A stretch of DNA of 64,000 nucleotides from Gracilariopsis chorda (lineage: Eukaryota; Rhodophyta; Florideophyceae; Gracilariales; Gracilariaceae): positions 372,001 to 436,000 of the forward strand of contig NBIV01000012.1 in the NCBI GenBank assembly GCA_003194525.1, in the 5' to 3' direction. Both the position numbers and the translations under genes were made by a program. Positions within the stretch are counted from its first letter, which is position 1. Every line of letters starts with the position of its first letter. The notes beneath the pieces are model-generated. The model was not told the origin of the DNA. It ran no database searches and worked only from the letters and a program-made list of their open reading frames with translations. Shown in pieces: positions 31,897-41,290 of the stretch.

Positions 31897-32531
31897 GTTG
31901 AACACGGGAGGAAGATGGTTCACTGCTACAGAACAAATTCTTCCAGGAAGCCTAGGTCTTATACACGGGAGCTGAAAGCATATAGAAAAGCGATGAAACA
32001 CGCCCCCAGCCCGTTATAGGGCAGTGATGGGACAGTGACAGCGTTACTGAATTGATTCACAAGTCTTGGGAAGAGACGCCAGTGTGGTGCGTCTCAATCC
32101 AAATCCGTTTAGCCATAATCCCGTTTAGGTGCCTACTCCTGAAACAAGATCAGGCTTATTAGAGCTACTCTATTGAAATGATTTTATCTTCAAATGCGCA
32201 CGGCTAACTACAGAACTCAAAAACAAAAGTTAAGCGAACACGTCGGAAATCTATGCTGGCGATTATAGTATCCGTAACTACGCTTAACCTGTTTAAACCA
32301 ATTCGCCATGGCGAGTCTTCTCAGTATATACTCGGGAGAACACGGTTTCTACGTTCAGCCCTTCACACATATTCGGGAGAACATGGTTTCTGCGTTCAGC
32401 CTTTCGAAATGCCTCTGCTGACGCCCTCTCTGCTTCCGTAGGCGACGTCAGAGAGTGATGCAATGCTCCTTGTACTCTTGGACGCGGATATAGAAGAGAA
32501 ATCATATCGACATGTCTCAAAGCGCTGTTGG
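31897..32531. other. Spacer between channel gene and VPS29
   Basis: 5' flank of the channel gene and 3' flank of VPS29, both reverse strand. It carries a 41-bp-period duplication at 32332-32405. The frames here are short and unsupported. Confidence 0.4.
32332..32405. repeat. Direct repeat, two copies, 41-bp period
   Basis: Copies at 32332-32364 and 32373-32405 share TCGGGAGAACAYGGTTTCT and RCGTTCAGCC with few mismatches. Located just 3' of the VPS29 stop; probably a local duplication. Confidence 0.8.
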
Positions 32532-33628
32532 TTACTTGAAACTATCAAAGTTCTCACGTGCAACACGTAACCCGGTCTTGTGAACGTTTAAAGGACAAGG
32601 ACAAGAGTGTGTTAGTTTCAATCTAAGGGGTGCGAACAGCTGGTCAGTTGCTTACATCTTCAAGTATATAATTGTAGGTGACGACTTTGCTGCCTTGGAC
32701 ATCCATCAGGACAAAGCTAGGTGGACTGACTGTATGATTCACAGTTGTATACGCCCCAGTAGCCTATTCGGAAGAACGGGAGGTTAGTTTAGTCGAAAAA
32801 CTCAAGGGTGAATAGCGCATATACAGCCAAAACGATTTCTTGACTGTGGTGGGAGTTCCTAAAGATGGGAGTTCCCAAAGATGGGAGTTCCCAAAGGCTT
32901 CATACGTACCGAACCGGGACTGACAAAAATACCGCCATCATTACTCTGCCAGACTTCAACAGCATGCGAATTGCCGGTGATTAGAACGTCCACTCCCATT
33001 TCCCTGTACAATGCATACAGAGGCGAGAAACAGCGAAGATCAGAAGTAAGTATCATATGGTATATGGTATACGCACTCTGCGCTGCATTGCTTTTCATAT
33101 TAATGTATAACCATAATCAGAAAGACTCACCTTCTGAGTGCTTCGTTTGCTGATTTTGAATCCCGCGGAATAATTTGATGCCCATGGCATATTCCGAAGG
33201 ACAGATTCCCGACATTTACAATCGCTTTGTCTGGATAGTAGGTCTTTCCGATTACGTATGTATGTGGGAAAATAGAGTCAGCTCTTCGCGCAGTGATGGC
33301 AAGCGAATGTTCATAATTTGTTTCATACCGAATCCAGGTCGCCCGCGACTATATGTACATCCGGGCTAACGGATCGCAGATACTCATCAATTTCCGAAGA
33401 AGAAAGGTTGCCCGTGCAGAAGATGTATTGTATCTTTCCTGGCGCGAGCAGTGTTTTAAACCTTTGGGGCAAGCCGGGGGACCTATGAGGAACATGGAAG
33501 TCTCCAATGGCTAGTACGAGCTAGAGCGTTTGACGAGAATGTTAGAAATACAAGCTCTATCTTCATCTCTTTAAGTATCTGGAAACAAGCGCAGGCTTCT
33601 TTATATAACATTCGAGACGTACAACCAT
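32532..33628 (-). CDS. VPS29: VPS29 retromer subunit, six exons
   Basis: No single frame reveals this gene. Exons (5' to 3') are 33628-33623, 33520-33329, 33243-33131, 33003-32910, 32763-32656 and 32576-32532, totalling 558 nt and 185 residues, matching the size of plant and human VPS29. Introns are 102, 85, 127, 146 and 79 nt. The first coding exon is just ATG GTT; joined, the protein starts MVLVLAIGDFHVPHR. Later blocks are PGKIQYIFCTGNLSSSEI, HIVAGDLDS, GICHGHQIIP, GVDVLITGNSHAVEVW, SPGSATGAYTTVNHTV and PSFVLMDVQGSKVVTYNYI. VPS29 has a metallophosphoesterase fold and assembles with VPS35/VPS26 as retromer for endosome-to-Golgi recycling. The usual GHTH metal motif is GNSH here, removing one metal-ligand His. 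It diverges from RPS17 with 635 bp between start codons. The last exon is the least conserved part. Confidence 0.95.
32851..32897. repeat. 16-bp tandem repeat inside VPS29 intron 4
   Basis: Units 32851-32866, 32867-32882 and a partial 32883-32897 (GGGAGTTCCCAAAGAT) lie head to tail within the 146-nt intron, the longest intron reconstructed here. Each unit holds GGGAGTTCCC, nearly palindromic. Confidence 0.9.
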
Positions 33629-34263
33629 GATTCGCGATTCCGTTTAAAGTCAGATCAGTTTCGCATTTGTCGTCATGCAACAAAAGCCAGCTTCGTTTCC
33701 CTCTTTGTTACAGGATTTGAATAGCCTTCAATGTCACACACAGGTTCGTTACCACTGAGATTCTTTAGATAATTTGCAAACTTGGGTCTACTTGCCGGGG
33801 GTCGGAGGGCGAAAAAGCTCTAGTCCCTGTTTGGGCATCGGCATGGGGGTTGCCCAACACGGTGCCCAGCAATGCAGGGCACCATTCAAATCATCTTCAG
33901 TTCACACACTTCGAACTCTCAGCTTTCCAGAACGAAAGATCTACACGTGTCTTATGTGTTATACGGTATTTCAAAAATTTTGAGCAGTTGATCGAGGCGG
34001 ATTCTGATTGACACGTTGAATACGATACACAAATGTTTAACACTTTTTGTGTTTAATGTGGTCGCCGGCGACGCTCTGTACGAAGGTACTCCGTATAGGA
34101 TTTGCCGCTGGATCCCTGCGCCCGCACATACCCCCGCCGCATGCCCTCGGGGAGCTTTCCACCTTGCCTTGGATTCCGCTTTACCACATCGTTTGACTAA
34201 GTTTGGTAGTCTTCATTCCGTTTGCATCTACTTCTTTCGAAGAGCATTTAGTAGCACGGCACA
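33629..34263. promoter_or_regulatory. Bidirectional promoter region VPS29/RPS17
   Basis: The 635 bp between the divergent start codons must hold both promoters and 5' leaders. Several pyrimidine-rich stretches occur, but no specific factor site can be named. Confidence 0.5.
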
Positions 34264-34787
34264 ATGGTACGTATGATCAGTCTTGCGGTGCTGTACGAAC
34301 ACGAGGACGCACGATTGACTTCAAGCGAAAGCACTGATCTGACACAATCCCACTGTCTATCTTCCAACGTTTGCAGGGTCGCGTTCGCACCAAGACTGTG
34401 AAGAAGTCCGCTCGCCAGGTCATTGAAAAATACTATTCCCGACTCACCTTGGATTTCCAAACGAACAAGAGAATCTGCGATGAGGTCGCCATCATCCCCT
34501 CCAAGCGGCTGCGAAACAAGGTGGCTGGCTTTGTAACTCACCTCATGACCAGGATCCAAAAAGGACCTGTTCGTGGCATTTCGCTCAAGCTCCAGGAGGA
34601 AGAAAGAGAACGCCGTATGGACTTCGTTCCTGAGGTTTCGGCGATTGATCTTGAAGTTATTGAGGTCGACAACGATACTCGCGAAATGCTGAAGGACCTC
34701 GAGCTGGCTAAGTTGCCGGGATTGGTCTTGCAATCCACTCAGGGACCTAGCGGTCGTCGACCGCGGTACGACAGAGACCGACGCTAA
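34264..34787 (+). CDS. RPS17: 40S ribosomal protein eS17 (RPS17)
   Basis: The first exon contributes only the start codon (34264-34266), followed by a 110-nt intron (34267-34376, GTACGT..TTTGCAG) and exon 2 (34377-34787), giving 137 residues. No in-frame ATG precedes the conserved start in exon 2, so the intron is required. The protein begins [14 protein letters not shown], and conserved blocks include [47 protein letters not shown] and [13 protein letters not shown], with a variable acidic C-terminus. eS17 is a small-subunit head protein. An intron immediately after the ATG also occurs in vertebrate RPS17. It converges on an unknown gene, 177 bp apart. Identification is certain. Confidence 0.98.
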
Positions 34788-34964
34788 GACCTGTCATTTA
34801 CGGCTTCTGCGCAGTTGTAAAGAAGACTGTTTAATCGCATTCAGAGATCTTCACACGGCGACGTACACTAGTGATAGATTCCAAACACTGAAAGAAGACA
34901 GAGAGTTCTGTATGGCGCAAAAACTTTTGAGCAAACTACAGCTGCACTTCTACGCATGAATGAC

Positions 34965-36302
34965 TTAAATTATGTTCTCGACAATCTTGGGCTCTCTCAG
35001 AACATGTGCTTCATTTTGACTCCTACGTTTCTTTGGCCGACTACGGCGCGGAGACGCTCTGACTACGCCAGACGACAGTGAAGAAGCACTGTGATGTGTT
35101 TCTTCAGTCCGTACTGGTCGTGGTGTTAGCTGTGCTCTGTTAACGGTAGAATCGTCCTGAAAACCATTGTTAAACGTAGAACTTCCGTCTATGAAATCCG
35201 ACAGAGATTTCAACTGTGATTCCAGATCGCTGCGCTCGACGAATTCTTGTGACAGAATTGGTGGAGTTAGCTCATCCGTAGATCCCATGTTTTCTGTACT
35301 GCCCTGTGAACCGACTGAAGATAGAGTGTTACCAACATCTAGCAAGTTTTCGGAAAGTATCGGCCTTTGCGGTGGCTTCTTCAGTTCAGGTCGAGGAAGC
35401 GGAGCAGGATTGTTTGGCGCCTTGTGGTTCTCTTGTTTTATGTCGAATTCCACGATAGTGTTTTCCTTGACGGCTGCACTAGAATCAGGATGTCTCGGTC
35501 TCTCACTTAGTATGAGGGGCTCCTTCTTCTCCGGCTTATCATTTTCCTGCCTACCAGGATCAGGTTTTGGATGGTTTTCATGAAAGCCATCCCCAAATTG
35601 CTCCCTCATGATATCGTACGACTCAGCCCGAGATAATTGATTGTCGAGTTCCTTACTGCCCTCAGATGAATAATCATTGAATGAATGTGGTCTCGTTGCA
35701 TCCTTATCAGATTGATCAGGTGTGGAATCTGGTGATATTTCTGTTGGAACGTCTGCTCTGCGTTTATGGAAGGTAGTTGAATACGGCCTTGATCCCTTGA
35801 CCAGCTTTCTCTGAGGACCTCTGGTGCTCGTCAAAAGCTGGTCAAATACTGCATATTCTGAAGGATCAATCTCAGGCTTGTCTTTTGACTCACCCCACCC
35901 TGTTTTCACTGAAGTCGGTTCCGGAGTCGTCTGTTTTGCGTCTACGGAGCCGCTCTTGCGCACTGATCTCCCGGGTTGGGCATATCCCGTTTTTGATATG
36001 TGAGGTTCTAAGCCAAGCATCTTCTTAAAAGCTTCGTATTGATCATTTGTCTCAGCATTCCCTACCATACTCGGTGGGGTTGAGAAGCTGCTTGCTGGGC
36101 TTGCAGCGGACGTATCAGAGCTTTGTTTCTTCTTTTTGCTGGCATCTTCCGGAAAATGATGGTTATCTTGAGAATTCGACAGGCTCACTACCACATGTCT
36201 GACAGTGCGACTCTTGACGATACAATGAGTTGGGCAAAAAGAGCGAAACTCAATACCTGTCTTGACAAAGCCGGATGAGAAACCATATGCCGGGAATATC
36301 AT
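34965..36302 (-). CDS. Unrecognised disordered protein with plastid-like N-terminus
   Basis: Not recognised. The 445-residue single-exon protein starts MIFPAYGFSSGF; the first 40 residues lack acidic residues apart from one Glu, as in plastid transit peptides. The rest is low-complexity, rich in Ser, Pro, Lys, Asp and Glu, with no globular domain. Three short helix-like segments share a pattern: YEAFKKMLG (Y89), YAVFDQLLT (Y150) and YDIMREQFG (Y229), roughly Y-x-x-F/M-x-x-x-L/F-G/T, each preceded by acidic or polar residues. The last 35 residues carry a basic patch (SPRRSRPKKRRS). Such spaced motifs in a disordered chain often bind a repeated partner surface. Alternatives are a nuclear protein (basic C-terminal patch) or a chance pattern. 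The gene itself is likely real given its length, start and coding-like composition. Confidence 0.65.
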   Translation of the reverse strand: MIFPAYGFSSGFVKTGIEFRSFCPTHCIVKSRTVRHVVVSLSNSQDNHHFPEDASKKKKQSSDTSAASPASSFSTPPSMVGNAETNDQYEAFKKMLGLEPHISKTGYAQPGRSVRKSGSVDAKQTTPEPTSVKTGWGESKDKPEIDPSEYAVFDQLLTSTRGPQRKLVKGSRPYSTTFHKRRADVPTEISPDSTPDQSDKDATRPHSFNDYSSEGSKELDNQLSRAESYDIMREQFGDGFHENHPKPDPGRQENDKPEKKEPLILSERPRHPDSSAAVKENTIVEFDIKQENHKAPNNPAPLPRPELKKPPQRPILSENLLDVGNTLSSVGSQGSTENMGSTDELTPPILSQEFVERSDLESQLKSLSDFIDGSSTFNNGFQDDSTVNRAQLTPRPVRTEETHHSASSLSSGVVRASPRRSRPKKRRSQNEAHVLREPKIVENII

Positions 36303-37852
36303 CTGCGAAGTGTGCGATTCCCCTACGAGGGGTTGATCTGTTGAAGAAGTTGAGCTGAAAACAGTAGTGGTCCGTATCGTTTCAAACGCAGCCTTCTCTC
36401 GTCTTGGAGAGCAGTTCGCACAATAAAATCAAAGAAGATAGCGCACGGACGAACAACCACCCTTCTGAAATCAGTTTATGAAGCTAGCGGATACTCAACT
36501 CCTTGTAAAGAATACGAAGCAGAGTCGCCGGCAGTTCCCTTTATTCCCGCCTGCCAACGGTCAAGCGGATAACGCTGATGAAACTGCAATTACAGACCAA
36601 AAGTGTTGCTTCGCAGCAACAACTCCGGTTGCCGTTGGTACTTTGTACCTTTGCACCGTTTACCCGTGGAATGTATGATAATCTGATGTCCAAAGTCCCT
36701 TTTCTGTGAGCACGAGCTGGAAAGGCGACGTCAGTGCGATCAGAAGATCTCCGGCACATAGCAAGGTATGTACAGTACAGTGCGCGCAACTCCCTTAAGC
36801 ACACCCAGCCACAAGATTTCATTGTGAGCTTCGGCATGCAATCGCGGTGCTTGCATCTTGCAGATCAGTTAATTGAACACAGTCGTAGACACGTTTTGTC
36901 ATAGATAACAACTACGGTTCTGGTATCATTGGGTCATTCCTGATTAGCACGTGTTGCATACAAAAAAGTGCCAGCAATGACACCGATTACCAAGCCCAAG
37001 GCACATTTGTGCGCTGGCTTTCTTGATTCGAACACGGATTAGAATGCGCTCAAAATCTGGGCACACCTCAGCGTGCAACTGCGCACAATGTCTTGACGGC
37101 TCTATAAACTTTGAAGCCATCTTGTTGGCCTCAAGCTTCAGCCCTACCACTCTTCCCTGCAGGCAAGATGCAGACGTCACAACTGCAGGAAAGAGTGGTA
37201 GGGCCGAAGGTCCTTCTTACCCTTTTAGAAATGTAAGGATCTGCTATATCTTTATACATGATGAACACAATGTAGAATCTCCGCACCCCCTGCGGTGGAT
37301 GCTGTGGCAAACGAAGAGCGTAAATGGTTAAAACAGATTCTCACAGTCAAGATTGGCTCAATTGCGAGAACACTGGAACGCTGGGATGTGTAGAATGCTT
37401 GTTTGGAAAGATCCTCACAACAGTGACTCGCATGCAGTAACGGTTTCTCGTGCATCTTCTTCGCCCCTCGCATGTTCCGTTAATCCAAAACATTTTGTTC
37501 ACATTCAATCCAAAGCCATGACGTGCTCTCTATCAGTGCGACCAGGAGACCGGAAACCCGTTTCGGATGTGACATACATAAACCCCTAGCGATCTACTGT
37601 CATCACTACACACCAGACTTGTTTCGCAGTCGTATATTGACCATTATACCGGGGACGCCATTTTCGCGCCATGCTCAACGCGCAGAAATGAACAAGAGAA
37701 CATAACTTGTGCCAGGAAAAAGTGGCTTGCAAGTAGCTTCTTGTAGACATCAAGTGAAAACTTGATTGTGCCCGTGTCTGTGATTAAATACGGGCAGAAT
37801 TTCTCTTCCCACATCCGCACGACATGTTCTTCGCTGTCGCTGTAGTTATATT
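36303..37852. other. Intergenic region with foldback
   Basis: No supported gene in 1.5 kb. Contains the imperfect foldback at 37136-37209. The left end is the 5' flank of the disordered-protein gene and the right end the 3' flank of the membrane-protein gene. Confidence 0.4.
37136..37209. repeat. Near-perfect 27-bp inverted repeat with 20-nt loop
   Basis: Arms 37136-37162 and 37183-37209 pair with two mismatches; the inner 22 bp (GCCCTACCACTCTT..CTGCAG) has one. The arms differ in sequence from the foldback at 27.5 kb, so they are not copies of one element, though arm length is the same. Confidence 0.9.
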
Positions 37853-39797
37853 TTATCCCTCTGATACAGGTAAAGCCTCAAAACCTTTCAGCTGAGTGTT
37901 TCGTCGACGAATCACGACAACCACAGCTGCGACGCAAGCAGCTGCCATAATGACCATGACATTTCCAGCCGTGAAGACTAGCTGGCTTGACTTCCTTGCT
38001 TTTCCCACATGGGTGCATCGTTTTGCTATGCCAAACTCAACAGTGTCGTACTGAAGAATTGGTATAGTCACCAAAATCCGACTTTCTGCTATTCTCTTAC
38101 AGACAAAATGTAACGAGAGCTTCAGATTGCTTCCCGGACGTAGTGTGTATCCTGAGTTTGGGATTTCGGACCATCCTAGTGCACTCTTGGATTTTATTCT
38201 GGGATCAAGAGCTGCAACATTCTCGGGGTGTTCGACTGTCAGTGTGATCCGTCCAACATGCAAAGAGGCCTCTAAGGGCTGAGACGCACCGTCCTCAGTG
38301 TTGGCAAGGAAAACTGTCCAGTCCGACTGATTGCCAGGTAGATGCAAATGTTCGTCAGAGTGTTCTGTTCCAATGTGCTGTATACCCACCAAAAAACTAC
38401 TCGTGGGTTCTCCATTCTTGACGACATCAGACGAACCTATGGCGGTTCCAATCTGTAGATTCATCGGCGGTTGTCCACCGCAGTCTTCCATATCAGAGGA
38501 TAGCAAAGCGCCTTGTTAGCAATTCTCTCTAAAGATTTGCGCTCTTTTTGATTTCTGACTGAAACTTACCTTTAGTCCAAGAAGTGGTTAGATTATCGAA
38601 TGGAGGAATAGCGACACTGACACCAATCTCCGTTGAACCTTTCTGCTCGCAGTTGTATGATACTTGAAAAGTTGTTTGTTCTAGTCCCTGAAGCACTCCA
38701 CCGGACGGATGGTTTCCCCTTACCGTAACATCCGTGATCTCCGGGTTGCTGCTTATCACAAACGGGGCTAGAAAAGCTTGTTGCGCTCCTGGTTGTTCAA
38801 GCTTCAAAAAGATTTCAGTTGATACGTCACTAGGCGTAACGGTCATTGCAGGCACTTGAGTATCGTTGAAGTTGACATTGTTATTGTCGAGAACATAACC
38901 GAACTTGATTTGCTTATTCTTTCCTGTTCGACAGTTCTTCGTCCATGGAATCGAAAGGGAAGAATTCTCCGACATACCAAACCACAAATCTAGAACAAGA
39001 CTTATCGTACCGGATGAACCAGTTTTGCAGTTATACATAATTGTAACTTTCGCCGTTGATGCCATCTTGTTGACATCTGTTACAGAAACTGTTGGTCCGG
39101 CTACTTCAGAAATAGAATCTTGGAGTTTGAGTTGCGGAGGATGCTTTTCGAAGGCATCTTCTATAACATCACCAGATGTTAGATAAGTCATTTCAAAAGT
39201 TAATCTGTCGTTGTACTCATCGTCCAGAAAACATGCACTATCGTTAACTGATGACAGAACTTGGTTCGATACGTGTGAAGTACATGAATTGAACAACCCT
39301 ACAAACATGTTCCCTTTAAAGACAGGGTCTGTCAAACTGTTTCCAAGTCCAGGTTTTTTCGCGTAAACATAGAGACTCTTTAGAGGCGATGATTCGTTCG
39401 AGGGGGTTTCGGTTAGGTTTGTTAACATGGTTACGTTGTTTGTAGGCTCATTACCGTTGTCCGCGCTGTCGTCCATATCATGAGTTCGATCTTCCGTTAC
39501 TGCTGTCCCGCTTTCATGTCCACCATCACCTTCTTCGTCTAAATTCTTAGCAGTGAGCAAGTTATCGTTCAAGATATCTGAAGATTCCACACCCGTAGAT
39601 ACTCCACTGGATGCAGGCGATTCGGAGCTTTCTCCAGACAAGATATTATCCCGCGGAATCCGACCCTGGTCTATCTCCGAATAACGAGGAGACAAAGTGA
39701 ATCGTTCCTCAGAAACAGACTGCGCCTGCTGTACAAATGCAGAGGCAATAATCAGTAGTATTCCACACGAAAACAGTCTAGAAACGGGTCTCATCAT
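37853..39797 (-). CDS. Type I membrane glycoprotein with Cys-paired beta repeats, two exons
   Basis: Exons 39797-38570 and 38484-37853, joined across an 85-nt intron (GTAAGT..GGAAG, with TTGCTAAC), give 619 residues. There is an N-terminal signal peptide (about 1-28, FSCGILLIIASAFVQQAQS), an acidic Ser/Thr/Asn-rich stretch to about 135 with several N-glycosylation sequons, and then beta-rich repeats. Each repeat ends with a similar unit: YNCKTGSSGTI..PWTKNC, YNCEQKGSTEI..SWTKDCGG (across the intron) and FVCKRIAESRI..IAKRC, so each has a Cys pair about 30 residues apart. A single membrane helix (GNVMVIMAAACVAAVVVVI) and a short basic tail close the protein. The family is not recognised. A surface or endomembrane protein with Ig-like or other beta-sandwich repeats is the best inference. 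Signal peptide, helix and splice junction are clear. Confidence 0.85.
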
Positions 39798-40715
39798 TGC
39801 AAATCAAGGGGATACAGGCCAGAACCAACGCAGAGATGGGAAAAACCACGCAGCCGACACAACAAGACGTATAAAACCGGGAATTGTGCAGTCCAGTCCT
39901 AAGTCACAATGAGGCTTAAGATTTGGGATTTCGTATTCTCAAATGAAGGGTAAGCGAGTACTGACAAGTTCCACGTTATAAAGTAGTTAGATTAACGTCG
40001 CCGTAGTGAACGTTCCTAATTTTATGAACGCAAGTGATCAGGAGCAGGAGTGGTCAGGAAGTCGCGGTCTTGCACAGAGTAGTTTTGGCCTCGTCTTCTG
40101 TCAACAAGGCATACTAAGAATTCTTCACTTTCGTGCGCCCTGGAAGATCAGCTGTGCATTCCAGTGGGTATAGGCAGAGATTTTTGTGTAGATGGTATTC
40201 TCCTGACACAAGAAAAAGTTCACGTTCAGAGTGTGGAACATTTCGCATGGTGAAGCTGCCTTCAGCAAGGCGAGTAGATTACTGGTCCAATTCCGCCACT
40301 TTGGGCAATGCCCTGCTGCCACGGCTGGTCACGACGTTCGTTCGATCCTGATGGACCTAAAACTGTAAGGAAAGCTACCACAAGTAGTTAAGATTCAGTA
40401 ACCTCAAAGTTGCAGTATCCGTAGAGTTGTCCCTTCTATTTTGCTACCCTTCGTAAGTAGAAATGGTATGCAAATCCCAGGTCCGGAGCTGTAGCTACAC
40501 GTAGTGAACGGTGGCATGCGCTGGTGTTTCTTCCTCACATTTCGAAGCCGTTTCCGTGTTCAATATCGCTCTGGATGGTTGCAGAGAGCAGAGCCTGCAG
40601 CTGCAGAATCGCTTGCTCGGGTGGCGCACAATCCCCAAACTTCAGCTACCAGCTCGACTGTGCTGCGCGCTCCCCTTCTCTCTCCACCTGACGCTAATCA
40701 CGAACCAGAGCAAAG
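39798..40715. other. Divergent intergenic region
   Basis: 5' flanks of the membrane-protein gene and COX6B. Short frames only; no RNA gene recognised. Confidence 0.4.
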
Positions 40716-41062
40716 ATGTCCGAAGTGACTATTCAAGTGAGGACCGCACCGCGCGATAGGCGCTTCCCAACTCAGAATCAAACGAACCACTGTTGGGCGA
40801 GGTACATCGAGTTCCATGCCTGTGCGAAGGCGAAGGGTGAGGACGATCCCGAATGCGAGAAATTCAAGCGTTGGTATATGTCACTCTGCCCAGCTGAATG
40901 GGTACGTTCATTATCTTACTACTTACCATTCCAAACGATCTCGGGGTTCTTGTGTTTGAAATCGTTTCGTATCTAACGTTTATGCTCTGCTTTACACAAA
41001 TTGGACAGGTCGAGAAATGGGACACTCTCAAGGAAGAGGGACGATTCCCGGGTCCTGAATAA
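40716..41062 (+). CDS. COX6B: Cytochrome c oxidase subunit 6b (COX6B/Cox12), two exons
   Basis: Exons 40716-40901 and 41009-41062, joined across a 107-nt phase-0 intron (GTACGT..GGACAG, containing TATCTAAC), give 79 residues, typical for the family. The body reads FPTQNQTNHCWARYIEFHAC, then CEKFKRWYMSLC, forming the CX9C and CX10C pair that makes the helical hairpin after Mia40-dependent oxidation. Exon 2 supplies VEKWDTLKEEGRFPGPE, the conserved end. The subunit sits on the intermembrane-space face of complex IV and helps couple the dimer. It needs no cleavable presequence, and none is present. It converges on the DUF1517 gene with 228 bp between stops. Confidence 0.96.
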
Positions 41063-41290
41063 CCCCCCGACGCGCTTTCGAATTCTGGAACACCCCTTCG
41101 GGTTCCCGTTGCAAGAGTTTCGTGCGCATATTTTAAGCACATCGCAAAGAGCAACAGCTTAGTAAGAACATATAGCTTACTTATCTTGAAGTGAAGCGGA
41201 ATATCACATTCCCAGCTTTTTGAATGCGTAAACAATTCTGAAGAGACTCTGATTCACTGATATACATAACAAGAACCGGTACGTGTAGTA

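Noticed and set aside
34371-34376. TTG start for RPS17 (MQGRVRTK)
   Set aside because: The bases are the acceptor TTGCAG; the ATG exon at 34264 with a 110-nt intron explains the gene.
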